Below are positions 24,101-36,739 of a DNA stretch of 64,000 nt, piece after piece. The stretch's first letter is position 1; each line of letters starts with the position of its first letter. The stretch spans positions 32,424,501-32,488,500 of the forward strand of contig NC_134368.1 in the NCBI RefSeq assembly GCF_035582795.1. The letters are read 5' to 3'. The translations under genes were made by a program, and so were the position numbers. Source of the stretch: Mycteria americana. Lineage: Eukaryota; Chordata; Aves; Ciconiiformes; Ciconiidae. A model generated the notes under the pieces. It did no database searches. It saw only the letters and a list, made by a program, of their open reading frames with translations, and had not been told where the DNA came from.

Positions 24101-27100
24101 ATTTTGGATTTGGCATTGTTATTACAACAAACAGCAATTACTATGTCTCCTCTCACTGCACTCCCTGCTTGTTAAGTCTGGGTGTGAAGTCCAAATCCTC
24201 TGGTTTTGGAAGCCGCTTTCTGATGTCCTTAATGGATCTAGGGCACATCCCATCCCTTTGGGTTATCATTTCTATAGCCACCAATATGGTAAGTATCAGC
24301 ACAGGCAAACTGGGTTACTAATTTCACTACATTTACTTGTTCAAGTCCTAGCCACAGCAAATCCCACTTTCGGGTGAAATTTGGAAGTCTATTTTTGAAA
24401 ACAAAAACAAAAACAAAGTAATACTGTTTAGCATGACATTTCAGTACCTTGAAAAACAAGTCTTTAGCACAGAAATTTAGAAACAATATAAACAGACAGT
24501 CCAAGAGACAATTACGCAACTGTGCCATCTATTTAAAAAAAGACTCCTCAATTCATACTTATATTTAGAAATAAGAAACTCTACTAACACAGTAGCTATT
24601 TTGTACAAAGTTTCCACGTCCCAGTTCCTTGTTTCCCTTAGGGATACCTTCTTTGGCATGTGAAGCAGTATTCAAAAAGCTACTGACAGGTTACGTCCTT
24701 CCTATGCTAATTGCTTATACCTCATAGCCTGCAGTTTATCTGATAGAGAAATATGAATGGCTCCCTCTTGGCCACTGCAGAGCAACTATATTAGCTGAAC
24801 AGAAAGAGCTGTACTGCTTAAATCTATAGGCAGCTAGAATATTCTGGTTGCATTAGTCATACTTCTTAAAACTGTTTAATTCCTGACACATGTATAATGA
24901 TCCACTTACAAAGATAAAAAGGCAGCTCAAAATACTACCTTCCATAAATACTGCAATCTTTCCCACAATTCCTCTGCGCCACTCAGCTTACTGTCACGCC
25001 TTCTGGAGTTTAGATGGTTCTGGTAAATCTTGTTCAGTTCAGATATATCAACTTTGCCTTTGTAGAAAATAAAGTACGATTTTTTTTCATTGCTCTTTTA
25101 GCATTTACACTTCCAAAATTTGCTCTGCCCAAATAGTCACTTTATTCTGGTACACACTTCCTTATTCATATTCAACTGCACCTGTGTTTTTTTTACCCAC
25201 TCAATCAACTACACAGAACCCAATAAGGTTTTTGAAAATTGACCCTAGCCTCCCACATAATCCCACCTTCAAGGCCTGACCTTTGCCCAGCTGAAGTCAG
25301 GGTTCTGTTGCAGATGGCAACAGGAACATGTGAGAAAAGAAAGGTACAGTGTTAATACTAAATTGATTTTACCACTACTCTTTGACTCTTGAATGAAACA
25401 TTACCAAGAAAACATAATATGTGCTCATGATTTCCTACGAGGAGTTAGTTATCTAATCTACATGTTGAAAAAGCACGAATCAGGCACTGGATTTTGGTCA
25501 ATAAAAAAATAAAATTAAAAAAAGAATAGAGGCCATTAAAATAAGTGGCAAGGGTACTTAAGAGTTTCATTTACCATGTGATGTTAAAGGCAAAGTTTTA
25601 ATTAGTACAAGCTCATCAGGGACTGCATGAGCTGGTAGATGTTTCTGGAGTTCTTTAAGTGTTTCTCTCTCTTCTAAATCATCTTTGGGCACAACAAACA
25701 GGATAAGTTTTTCCTGTTGATACCAGGTCACTGCACAAGCTTCTACCTGACAAAGATCTTCAGCAGCCTGTAATTAAAAAACATTAGTCTTGCTTTGAAA
25801 TGCAGTTCATCAATAGAGTAAAAGGAATAAGAACCACAACTTTAAAAAGTACCCATTTAAAATTTGTATTTGTCTCACATTCCTACACAACATCCTATGA
25901 AACACCTTCTCTTGTAGCTGAAGTTTGTACTTTTTCACACGAAAATGAACTCGGAGATATACGTGTTATTTGCCTAAATGCCATGAATGGGGTATAATCC
26001 ATGAGTCTGACATTCAGTCTTGTAGAACAATCACTATACAAGCATTGCAGTGCAACGCTTACTATTTTTCAGGTGTTTATACAGTTCTGAATTCTGCTGG
26101 AAGAAACAATACAATAGAACAGATTTCCAAGAACTCAGAACCAAACTCCTCCCTAAATTATGTCACTAGATTTTTGATAATACACCCTCCCAATTTCTTT
26201 TAGACTCCTAAAAGTCATCTGAAAATGAGTAAATACCCATTTCTGATGGTAACAATGTGTTCCTTATCCCTGCTCTTTTATACTGGCATACTCTACCCAC
26301 TAGATGTTATATTACCTGCTGCAAACATTCAATATTAAAACGTTTGCCGTGACGCTTAATCTGATTGTCTTTCCGACCCAAGAAGAACAACTTTGCATTC
26401 TGCACTCTTACAAAATCCCCCGTTTCTCTCATTGTACCCAGGGGTACAGTTATTTCATCATCAAGAAAGCAGATTCGTTCTTCACCACCTACACAAGAAA
26501 AGATCGTGGTCATATATATTAAATGGCTAACTGTAAATGAAAACTATAAAGAGTATTTTATCAAATTCTCCTAAACTCTAACAAGCATTATAAAAAGTAC
26601 TAAAAGATTATCATCAATGTCTAAACTTCTGCAATGTACAAACTGGGCTATGCAGTTAATTCAGTTAATACACAAAAATTACTTCAACTGAGAATGTCAA
26701 AATACAAGCAGGAAAAAAAGCCAATATAATGAAAGTACAGTCTGCAGATAAAATGATGGTAATTTCCTGTTCATCATTCCAACAACCTAAAATACTATCA
26801 GAAGGTTCTCAGCCCAAAGGGAATTTAAAATGCTATATTAATCTGTATATCAGAAGCAGACACCAAGTAAAATAATCAATGTATTATTAAAACTCAATCA
26901 ATTAAGAAAAGTATCTTAGAAGAATAAGAAATATCAAATAACCTATAAATATTTGTCCCTCGCCTTCTAGAACTGCAGAACCGTCGGTATCTCTGACCTC
27001 AACTTTCGTTCCAAGGAGCGGTGATCCCAAAGGTATAGGGAAATCAGTTCTAAATACATTAAAGAGAGAAATAGTAAAAACCTTTCCCTTCTAAACACAA

Positions 27101-30100
27101 AACAACTGTTCTAGAAATGAGAGTCTTTTAAAGGATTGGTTTTAGAGCAAAAGGAGATGCTTGGGGCTTCTCTCCAGAAATGTTTCTTCTTTAAAAACAT
27201 CTCAATTTGTTCAAAATTAAAAACCTCATCAATGTGCACGGGTTTCATTATCATATACCAAAAAACACAGAATGATAGAAAATAAGGCCTGAATGGACCC
27301 TGAAATACCCTGAGAGTTTCAGCCAGTTTTTAAGTCTCCTAGGTTGAAACTCCCTTCAAGCTCAACCAATTTAAACACATGCAACTGCTTTCCAATTCAT
27401 TCTTTCCCTGTGCTACCCAGTTTGAGCTTTTATTCTATTTTATTACTGATGTTGTGGCAACAAGTACAGTTGACTCTTTCAGAAAAGACTGAAATAAAAT
27501 AAATTGTAATTTCAATGTCATGTATCTCTTATAGACTACTTCTATTGAGCTGCAGACCAACTCCTTCCTTTCCATTCATTCTCTAGCCTCTTCAAGCACT
27601 TGCAGAACTTCATTTACTGAATATATTTCTGAGTGGGAGTAGAGAATATTATATTTTCTTCAGTAAAGCAAAATTTAAAAAGCAAAGTAACTTTAAATAA
27701 CTTTGGTAATACATGAAGTTAGGCATGGGTTCCAGTTCAATTTCTATCATAAAGTATCATATTTTAACCTAACAGTTCTTGTTCCAACTCCTGTTATTTA
27801 GGCTGTTGAAACATCTCCTTTTCTCTGATCAGTCAATGAATTTTTTATCTCAAGTCGACCAAAAAGCAGTCAAATTTTGTAAAATGTGTATTTCTGCCAA
27901 GTGAGAATCTTATCCTCCTTTTCCTTCCTCTGGTCAGCTTCAAAATATAACTACTTGACAAATAGGTATGAGAAAGCATCCCAGATATTCAATGGGTATG
28001 CCCTATGCCATGGGTAAGTCCCAAAACAAAGACAACCCCAAAAAAGAGTAGAATTTAACATCACCAAACAAAACCCCAAGATTCATACATATACCATAGA
28101 ACAGCAAAAATAAAAGACAAACACCACCTCATTTGGACATTATTATTAAGAGTACCAGGTTAACATATCGCATCATTTGTCCAAAGCATCCTATTTCGCA
28201 GGACACATCTAACTCAAGTCACACGTATAATTATCATGCCAGGGAATAGTTACACATTTCTGAGAGCAAATGAAACACTGAGCTAACTGGAAGTATCTTT
28301 CACAACCTTGACACTCCTGCAACTCTCTTTATAAAATATAAGGAACAAAAAAATGTCAGTAATGGAGCAAAACCGGTAGAGTGCTAAATGATGAAAAGAA
28401 AGTACTTCTGGAAGTCCAAGTAAAATTACTGTGAGACCCTGGGTGAGCCACTTTGGACAAATTTCTGTCATCCATACTAATCAAGTAATACCAGTGGGAT
28501 CATTTGCTGGATAGTGTATTATCCAATATTAGAAAAAAAACAGTACCTAGTCTCCACTTGATCGATTATTTGCAGAGCTTTAAAAACTGTAGGCAAAAGC
28601 ATGGTAGCAGTAAGAAAACCCGTATATCTACTGATTGCATTTGAAAGTAATCTTTGAGCATTTTCACTTTAAGTAAATCTCAGAAGTAACATTCTGAACT
28701 TGATAGAGCTAAGCTATATCTTTGTTCCAAGGCTATGATTAAGAGTTACAGAGCCCCATTTCTTTACTTTCAGACAGCTGCGTTAGGTTTCTTCTTTTTG
28801 AACATGCAAGATCTCACTAGAAAAGCCTCATGGTGAGCAAGAGTGTGGCTAACTGATGTTACGAGCAAATTGGGTAGGAGCTGTTTGCCTGCAGAAGTGC
28901 AACACTGATTCAATAGTGCCACATATTCAGAGACAGTACACCCCTGACTAGGCTAGTCCAGGTTCAGCATGTGGAATCACAGGCTGGAATGAGGAAGAGG
29001 TCTAGATACAGAAATGACTAAAACAGAGACCATCATAACACATTATGTGAAACTTAACAGGTCTACAAGTACACAGAATTTCAGACTGCAGTTCTGTCGT
29101 TCAAGAATCATTCATCAATAAGTTTTACTTGAGGGGGCTGTATTAGAGCAAGAGAGAATGGATTAGTCTATTTCTACATAAAAACCAAATGTAACTTCTA
29201 CCAGCATGAACACTCATGAGGACTCAGTAGCCCTGGAAACAGGAGACCAAGGTTCTATTTCCAGTGATTTTCATCATTCACATGCCAAGCCATGAAACAG
29301 TGAATTTTCCTACCTAAAATCAGCACTAAAAACCTCTTCAGGAATCTTGTAGCAAGTAGCCCAGCTTGACACTTCAGTAATACCATACAGATTAAAAACA
29401 CTTGTTTTGTTCTCCTTGTGCTTCCAACTTTTCAAGAGATTCAGTACAGGAAATGCTTCGCCACCAAGGGCTAAGACACGAAGTGAAGTATTTGCAGACA
29501 ACACTGTTGATTTAATAATGTGAGCTCCAAACCTTCTGAGAAGTGTTGGTGTTGCCTGAATGATACATATTGGGGGGGAAAAAAAAAAAAAGAGATAAGA
29601 AAAACATCTGTTATATTTTTTCAGTATATGTGTACACCTCTTCCTGGTTTATCATATCCACTACATAGCTATATTGTAGATGTACTTAATCATCTACATA
29701 TAGTAGATGGCATCAACCATCAGATACCAGTATAGATCATGCTCGTGTTTTGTGAGATTTTGTTTCTTATGGGAAGCCTTTATTGAGTACTGTCAGCACC
29801 AATCTATGTTCTTCTGCAGTTTCTTCTTTACTTAGGTGCATTATGGGTTCCCTGTTGTGTCTCAGCTATTACCTAAAGTGTGTGCACATTAGTTCTTATG
29901 TTAATTACTTTGAAACAGAAAGCAGCAAACAGTATTCTCTTGATGTTACTGTTTGAGCTTTTTTCCCTTCATTCCAGCATGTTACAACTGAAATATAACC
30001 TATACATCTGATTAACGAGCATATAGAAAATTTAAAGACCTTTCTGTAACACTAAGAATTCCTAGGATGCCAGATTCTGGGTTGTTCCTGATTTGTCTAA

Positions 30101-33100
30101 ATATAACAGTTTACAAAGATTAGTTTTTCTGAAAGCTATCACATCTCACTCTAAAATGAGCAGGGGAAAAAGAAAAGAAACCAAAAAAAGAGAAAAAACC
30201 TAGCTTCCTTAAATACAACTACTTCTATAAAACTATTGGTGATGTAGAGCCCTTTCACCAAAGGGAAAAACAGCAAATCATTTTAACAGACACACTTCAC
30301 TCTCATTCTTGCCTACTTTTTCTAGTAAGAGGACTGAAAAATTAATGGAATTACTTCTTACCAGGTTATTTTCTTCTAGTAATAGATGAAGACCATCACT
30401 TTTCAACTGCTCATTTTAACTTTAGTGAATTATAGTGAAGAAAAAAAGGGGGGAAAAAATTACTCTTCCCCTCCCTCATAATCACTTTTCAGACTTCTCA
30501 AGTATGCTCAAGCAAGTCAAGAGGGGAAGGGAATTTCTTGCTATAATTTAAGAAACAGCATAAAATTATTCATCATCAGTTAAGCTATAAGGAGAACATT
30601 TTTGTCATTAATTCAGCCGAGAAGCCCTTCCTTCACTGATAAAGACAATGATAAAAAAAATCACAAAATCAAACTTTTCTCAGAAAGACATCTCAAATAC
30701 CGTAATTCACCAGATTTTGCCCTTCTCTATTAACGCTTAACATGCTTAAAAAAAATACGTATCTTAAAAAGTCTTAAAAAACATACTTAAAAAAACTTGC
30801 TAATAGAGATTAATATCTCTGAAATTTTTTTCTAAAAGCAAGTGAGCTAAACTGATCAAGAAACTTGTATATGATAGGAAAATCTACACCATCGAGGTTT
30901 TTAGCAATCGTAATAAATAGAAATAAGAGCAGAGAATAAAGTTACAAAATATTTGTAACTAGTGGATTTTTTCTGCTGCGGAATCTTCAGCTAACTACTC
31001 ACTAATCTTAAACTTACACCCTACAATCTCAACTACCACCATTCCTCCAAAAGAAAAGGAAATCTCAGCATTTCTATGAATGTAGCAAGGAATATACTTT
31101 GGAATTACAACATTAATGACAAAGCAAGGCTTAGGGGTTGATTTATCACAATTAATAGACTAATCAGACCATATGCGTTTTGTTCAAAGTCCGTTACAAG
31201 CGAGATGCCTTTCTAGTGACTCTTCCCTCCACACCCTGATTTAAGTTTCTATACTCAATTAATAGTTTTAATAAATACCTCGTTACACTACAAGGCAAGG
31301 GCTAGGCTTATTCGGCTATGCTGGATGCTCATAACTTCAAGTAAATTTTCCAAAAATGAACTTTATTGAAATTGAGATCATATAGGAGGTGATCTATTCC
31401 AAGATGTGAGGGGCACATGAAGCCTCATATAAGCAGGTGGCCTGAAAACAGGAAGTGTTGCTGTGGAATCAATTATTCTCTTGCTCTCATTATTGTAAAA
31501 ATGACAAACATTTTACCACCCTATAAATGGCACTGGTTTAGTTGTATTTTTAGCACAGAGACTACCATTAAAACTTAAAAGTTGTTTATGTTGAAAGGCT
31601 CTAAGATCAAGGCCATTAAAAAGTGCTAAAAATGTCTATAACAGGTTACTCCGTTATCAGATTCTTTGGAACTAACTGCTTAATTAACAGAATAATTTAA
31701 CTAATTCTTAAGAATTAACGGTTTCTTAAGATGAATGTTGGTTTTATCTTCAGTTCATTGTTTTCTGTCACAAAATGTTTGAGGCTTCGATCAAATGGTA
31801 ATTTTCCGAACAGCTAACACTTTACAGCAAAAAGGATAGCATGAGCTATGCCTTCAAAGAAGAACACTCCTGCTCTATTATTATTAGCGTCTAGACTGAT
31901 GACAAAGTAGTACACATTAGCAAAGGTGAGAAGCAAGACACTGAATTAGGTGTTGCTTACCTGCAACACTGTCACATGGTGATGGTGAAAGAGAGCAGCA
32001 GACAGCTCCACAGGCATCATTTTAATAGTGTTTGGTACTACAAGAATAGAGGCTCCGCTTGTCAGAGCAATGAACAATTCAACCACAGATGGGTCAAATG
32101 TTAGAGGAGAAGCCAGGAATAGCACATCATTCTGTGTGATCTCAAATATGGATCTAAAATAAGAAAGCTAGGAATTACAAACCTGATGCGCATTGTTAAA
32201 AAAAATTCCAAACTGGAAAAGCAGCATGAAAGAAATGCGCTTTAGCAAAGCTAAGGTCTTAAGGGCTACTCTGAATATATAGGGATATGCAGGCCAGGCA
32301 ATTTGAGCAAGAGCTCCTGTATCAAGACTGTAACTACTGATTAAACTAATGAGATCCTTTGCAAAGATATCCACCACATTACACACCAATACAGTACGCT
32401 GAATGGTATTTTCCATAATAGATTCTTTTAGAAAGAACTAAATGAAACAGAAAGAAACCCAGGTAGCCTAAAGAGGAATTATGACTTTAAAACTACAGAA
32501 CACACTAAATATAACTGTCAACAAATAATTAACTTCATTACCTATTTCTTTTAAGCCGCAAGCCAGAATCCAATACTTACAGCAACAGCACATTATTTGA
32601 AGTACACCCCTCAAAAATTCAGGTAAAGCACCATTTAAACATTAAAAATAACATTTAGAGAAACAAAATTTTATCTGATGCTATTTTGAAAAAACAGAAA
32701 CAAATGCAAAGAAACCTGAAAAGGCAGGGAAGGAGGATGAAGCGAAGCAGTGTTAGTAAAAACCCAATCTATGCTCCTCTGAAGTATTTAAAAGAGTCCC
32801 TAAATGGCAAATTTGTAAAAGCATTTAAAAGGAAAACTGGAAGCCACACTTACTTAAGATGCTGAATATTTGGCACTATACATTTATGAGGCACTCTGAC
32901 TATTTTGGGGATCCCTGTAGTTCCTGATGTATGCAAGACGTATGCTAAAGAGTATTTCTGGCCAACATCCATATATCCTCCTTCTGATGTTTTTACTTCG
33001 GTTTGATCTGGGCAAATGCTATATCCTGGCTGTGAGTTACCCATAGCTTTGAAAGGTTCATATTTACTTTTCACATCATCTACTTGTGAATTTAAATCAG

Positions 33101-36100
33101 CGTTGCTTGAGCTCATTTGGAAGAGAGTTAAACCAATATGTTCTATTGTGGAAGAACTGCAGTAAGACCAACCAACATGGGACATTCGGAATTTCTGTAA
33201 AAGAAAATAAATAATTTAAACAGCGGAACTCAGGACGCACTGTTATTGTTCTACTGTATGCAATGAAAAATGAAACAGTGTTTCATACAAATAAAGCTGT
33301 GATTTTTTCATCCCTCTACTTTTGGAGGACACACATCAGAGAGCTTTCAGCTCATGTATTTTTATATATTAAATATGAGTGAACACAGACCTTACAAATG
33401 AGAAATAAATAATTCTCTGAGCAAATAATGAAAAGAAAGGGAAAACATACAAAAGAATTCTGCAGAAGACAAAGAACTCTGAATTATAACTAGATGGTCC
33501 AATCTTGTCTATTCCCTTTGCAATGAGTGAGGGTATGAGATTTGGGAGGAGTTGGACAAAGGGAAACCAAAGTATTAAATGCAGGAGTTATTTCCAACTA
33601 TTGCAAAGATTTCCAGCTCTCAGCCTTGACATATGGAGAAACAAGCCTGGAAAAGCCTTTCAATGCAAGTGCCCAACAAGCTTGCCTGGACAATACTGTA
33701 ATAGGAAAGTAGGCAATTTTTTTGAAGAGGAGGAGAAGCAGTTTGTACGTCTAATTTTAAAGATGTTCTTTTCTGAATGAGAAAGAGAACCTCTTGACAT
33801 GAAGAAACAACTCAGCCCCATCCAAGCTTATTAAAACAGAATACAGTCTGAATAGCTACACATTTCTAAACTGCCCTTTAATGCTTCCTGTAGAAGCCTG
33901 AAAACTTACATTTATTTTGTCATTCTCAACAAGAATATACTGAAGATTGCTTTTCTTCATGAAGTAAGTGGATAACACTGGTGGTGCATCTGGATCAACA
34001 GGAGAATAGGCAGCTGGAACCTGAAGGATTCTAACAAGACAAAAATGTTTTAAACTTATTTAAAAAAATTTTTTTAAAATCCTCTTAAATTTCACTAACA
34101 TTACTTTTATAGTTGTCAGAGCCAGAAAATGTAGTCACATGACTTTTAAAGATTTTGTTGGACATAAAGTATGATGAAAATTATAATTAGTGTTGCCCTT
34201 TGGTATTTTACAGCGAGGAAAAAGATTAAAGCTAGATGAAAACATTCAGCATTATTTCTGGCCAAGCAGGCTGGTGATGATAAAGGTATCACTGACATCA
34301 ACAGCCCACATTTTAAAAGCTTCTGCTATTGACTATGAACAGAAATATAAGCTTTCCATTTATACATGTACAACGTGTAAAAATATTAAAAAAACACCAA
34401 AAGTCTGCATACTGAAAACACTTTCTGTTCTCACTAGTCTAAAGAATCCAGCATAAGAGAATCTGAGCACGTACTGGAGTTTGTTCCGTAATAAACAGAG
34501 GAACACGAAGTATCATTCTGCTCTCATTCACTGCGCTTTACATTGCAGTGCTTCCTCAACAGTTGTTCACTCCAATCCCCCCCTCTAGTGGCTCCATTTG
34601 ATAAAGACAAGCACTTGAATTTATTAACGCCACAAAAAGCCAAGATTAAGTGGCAACTAAAACATGAACGGTTCCCATAAATCTTCACATTTCTTCTAAG
34701 GCTGCATTCCCACGCACAATTAGTTATATTTCCTCTTTGTGCAAGTGATTTATCACTGCAGTAATGACAAGATCCAGAACAAAGACTTGGAAACTGCAGC
34801 ATTCTGCGTACTCGAACAGCCACTGGTATCAGTAAGCACCTAAGCCTACCCTGCATCATACACAGCAGTTAAATACTCAGCAACGATAGCTGTAAGAATC
34901 AAAATGCCCCAGTAGTTCCCAGTCACACAGCAAAAGAACCCAGTGTTGCTGCTCATTTCATTGGGACGTAGGATAAATCAGGTTGGAAGGGACCTCAGGA
35001 TGCCTAGTCCAACCTCCTGCTCAAGCAAGCCCAGCTGTGACACCAGTCCAGGTTGTTCAGGACTTTATCCAGTCAGGTCTTGAAAACCTCCAGGGATGGT
35101 GCCTGCACAACGTCTCTGGGCAACCCGCTCCACTGCTGGACTGGGGGAAAAGTGTTTCCAGATCAGCGAGAAAGTTCCTCAGCGCTTCTGGAAGGTTTAT
35201 GATTACAGGGCTTGCTCACACACTTCACTGAAATCTTTTTAGTCAACTGTGATACATCTTCTTGCACTATTATGTATTTTAGGTGTGGTGTGGCAATAGG
35301 AAAATACTGACACAGATCATCCCCCTAAGAAGCACAACCACTGCTGTATACATCAGCTGAAGAAAATAAACTTGCGATGCTGGGATTCTATATTACATCA
35401 TAAATGCAATGGATATAAAAGATATGGACATAAAGGACACAAACATTAGAATTCATCAGTAGAAGCAGGATTTTTTAAATTGCTGAATGAACATGAGTGT
35501 TGAGATCACAAACATTTCAATTTCTTAGCCATTAAATAATCAATGCCACTTTAGTGCTGCATTGCTTATTACTTTTTTCTACAATATTTGTAATGGAACT
35601 GTAACTGTATACTCAATTAGCTTAAAGCATGAAATTTGTTTTCAATGCATTTTTTTTTGCTAGCAAGACAAGAATACATTAAAAAACCTGCATACTCATT
35701 TTATTGTTAGATCACCTCCATTTTTAAACACACACAACACAGATACTAGTGATTAATTTTTTCTATTTCTATAAATATGCTTAATCATACGCTTTTTAAA
35801 AAATGGATACAGTTACACACACTTCAGATCAATGACCTGAAGCTTCAAAAAAACTTTAGCAGTGGCTTTTCAAAAGATTATAATACTGCCATCTTTCTTC
35901 TTAAAGATGCAAGACGCCAGTGCCTCTTGACTGCATTACTATGGTATTACTGCATTTTTGTTGTTATTAAAAACATAAACAAACTGAAAATCTGCTTTAA
36001 TAGAGATGACCCTTAAAAAAACAACACAGAATGCAAGCATTCAAACCATTACCCTAAGATCCAAGATGGTAAGTTTATTCCTGGATAGCAGTAAAGGCCT

Positions 36101-36282
36101 ATTTCACATTTTCCTTGCTGATCACAGTGCTTTCGAAGGAAAGCTGTTAATTCCATGGCAAGCTTAACCACCGTCGCATATGTGTAGAAAGTTGGAGGTT
36201 TGTCATTGCATTCATCAAACCAAACTGCTTTTCTATCAGAGTACAGGCTAGCTGCCTGATTCACCATTTCCTGAAGAGTCAT
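17791..36282 (-). CDS. AASDH: AASDH, beta-alanine-activating enzyme (acyl-CoA synthetase family member 4), complete coding region
   Basis: AASDH adenylates a small acid (beta-alanine in vertebrates) and loads it on its own carrier domain; its downstream role is unsettled. Fourteen minus-strand exons join in frame: 36282-36053, 34030-33910, 33194-32854, 32153-31961, 29555-29314, 27049-26943, 26488-26316, 25767-25575, 25057-24939, 23601-22764, 21661-21498, 20894-20769, 19409-19278 and 18198-17791. They give 1128 residues; human has about 1098. Visible motifs are the ATP loop TSGTTGIPK (206-214), YGITE (352-356), TGD (434-436), GRKDNQIK (449-456), catalytic Lys535 in HGKVD, pantetheine Ser598 in SGGDSL, and seven beta-propeller (PQQ-type) repeats from about residue 790 to the end. 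All catalytic residues are present, so the enzyme should be active. It is convergent with CRACD and same-strand with PPAT. Confidence 0.95.
19278..19409 (-). CDS. AASDH: AASDH coding exon 13 (propeller repeat)
   Basis: Exactly 44 codons, one repeat: VTGNKIWKSFLGKPLFSSPH to YCYTHAGEK. Acceptor TTTACAG, donor AAG|GTAAAA. Confidence 0.92.
19994..20016. repeat. Poly(A) tract in AASDH intron
   Basis: A run of 23 A with no recognisable retroelement body beside it. Confidence 0.9.
20530..20620 (+). mobile_element. MIR-like (CORE-SINE) relic
   Basis: CAAGCAAGTCACTTCAGTTC, then a CTTTATCA...AATACAGGAATTATTATGGTA run. This follows the order of the MIR core (GGCAAGTCACTTAACCTCTC ... AAAATGGGAATAATA). 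It is old and diverged, in an AASDH intron. Confidence 0.4.
20769..20894 (-). CDS. AASDH: AASDH coding exon 12 (propeller repeat)
   Basis: Exactly 42 codons, one propeller repeat: KKACVWKLHCEGGAVFSSPC to LLLAVNP. Acceptor TGCTTACAG, donor CCA|GTATGT. Confidence 0.92.
21498..21661 (-). CDS. AASDH: AASDH coding exon 11 (propeller repeat)
   Basis: Encodes CYDGLVYVLQSSDGEIHW and VKSSAVVDPSSGLVYIGSHD, ending HVYALDIY. Acceptor TTTCACACAG, donor TAT|GTAAGA. Confidence 0.92.
22764..23601 (-). CDS. AASDH: AASDH coding exon 10 (carrier domain and start of propeller)
   Basis: An 838-bp exon. It begins SVLGLLGDSTG and contains YSGGDSLKALRF with the phosphopantetheine Ser598. A variable linker follows, then the first propeller repeat VYVGSHSHAMQAIDLDLGEI, ending IVVG at a GTACGT donor. 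Confidence 0.93.
24939..25057 (-). CDS. AASDH: AASDH coding exon 9 (catalytic lysine)
   Basis: Completes the split Gly of HGKVDISELN. Its Lys (residue 535) is the A10 lysine that catalyses adenylation. The rest, ending ERLQYLWK, is the linker into the carrier domain. Confidence 0.92.
25575..25767 (-). CDS. AASDH: AASDH coding exon 8
   Basis: Encodes the C-terminal sub-domain of the adenylation fold: AAEDLCQVEACAVTWYQQEK, KLILFVVPKDD and HLPAHAVPDELVLIKTLPL. Acceptor AATTACAG, donor CATG|GTAAAT. Confidence 0.92.
26316..26488 (-). CDS. AASDH: AASDH coding exon 7 (A7/A8 motifs)
   Basis: Encodes RETGDFVRVQN and FFLGRKDNQIKRHGKRFN. The Asp of TGD binds the ribose of ATP, and the GRKDNQIK hinge separates the two sub-domains. 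Acceptor TTGTGTAG, donor CAG|GTAATA. Confidence 0.93.
26943..27049 (-). CDS. AASDH: AASDH coding exon 6
   Basis: Acceptor ATTTAG, donor ATAG|GTTATT. It encodes TDFPIPLGSPLLGTKVEVRD and GEGQIFIG, the stretch leading to the A6/A7 region. Confidence 0.9.
27050..29313. other. AASDH intron
   Basis: AT-rich non-coding sequence. No exon or repeat is recognised. Confidence 0.55.
29314..29555 (-). CDS. AASDH: AASDH coding exon 5 (A5 motif)
   Basis: Acceptor ATCATTCAG, donor TTTTAG|GTAGGA. It contains LRVLALGGEAFPVLN and NLYGITEVSSWATCYKI, the A5 motif of the adenylate-forming family. Confidence 0.93.
29556..31960. other. AASDH intron
   Basis: AT-rich non-coding sequence with a short poly(A) run after 29578. 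Nothing else is recognised. Confidence 0.55.
31961..32153 (-). CDS. AASDH: AASDH coding exon 4
   Basis: Acceptor TTATTTTAG, donor TTGCAG|GTAAGC. It encodes FLASPLTFDPSVVELFIAL, an A4-type substrate-pocket region, and ends in a His-rich HHHHVTVLQ. Confidence 0.92.
32854..33194 (-). CDS. AASDH: AASDH coding exon 3 (ATP-binding loop)
   Basis: Begins KFRMSHVGWSY and ends VPNIQHL. It contains LAYVLHTSGTTGIPKIV, the phosphate-binding A3 loop that grips ATP. The donor is TTAA|GTAAGT. Confidence 0.93.
33910..34030 (-). CDS. AASDH: AASDH coding exon 2
   Basis: The acceptor is CTTGTTAG and the donor AAAT|GTAAGT. It encodes ILQVPAAYSPVDPDAPP, the typical A2-type segment of adenylating enzymes, and ends QYILVENDKIN. 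Confidence 0.9.
34031..36052. other. AASDH first coding intron with CR1 insertion
   Basis: Non-coding apart from the CR1 fragment at 34979-35190. Confidence 0.55.
34979..35190 (-). mobile_element. CR1 LINE fragment, 5'-truncated
   Basis: AGGTTGGAAGGGACCTCAGG, CTAGTCCAACCTCCTGCTCA, then GGTCTTGAAAACCTCCAGGG and CTCTGGGCAACCCGCTCCA. In this order it is the reverse complement of the avian CR1 3' end. The element is inserted in the minus orientation, the same direction as AASDH. Confidence 0.88.
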
Positions 36283-36306
36283 CTCTGCTGCATGTCTTCA
36301 ATCCTC
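36053..36306 (-). CDS. AASDH: AASDH first coding exon
   Basis: The ATG is at 36282-36280 (context GCAGAGATGA, G at -3). It reads MTLQEMVNQAASLYSDRKAV onward to PGINLPSWILG, the usual start of an AMP-binding domain. The minus-strand acceptor TTTCAG places the exon start at 36306, so 24 bp of 5' UTR are included and a non-coding first exon must lie further upstream, in the CpG island. The donor is GG|GTAATG. Confidence 0.9.
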
Positions 36307-36739
36307 CTGAAAGATTAACAAATTAGACTGCATTGTCACCTCCTAATTATTAATATTTTAGTCAAATTATATAAGCACACAAAACACTACCAAGTAGGAA
36401 GAAAGACACTTGGCAGAAAACACACAGCTTCACCACACCTTATATTGCAAGAGTGTAAAGCTTAATACTTTTATCGTTTACCATGGATCTCGTCCTAGGG
36501 CCCAGGATACAGTAATTCAGTAAGATTTCATTGCACAGAGGTAGTTTGTTCCTCACCGTTACACCTTTATTTTTAAAGCTGGGCACAAGTGAATTATTAA
36601 CTTTATCAACACAACAAATCATTTTCTCTTTAATAGAACTGTGAAATATGAATCTCTTCTTTGCAACAGAAAACCCAAGGCGTCGATTGCCAAGGCTTTT
36701 AGGGTACTGCTCGTGCTGGTGCACGTCTCTGCCCAACGG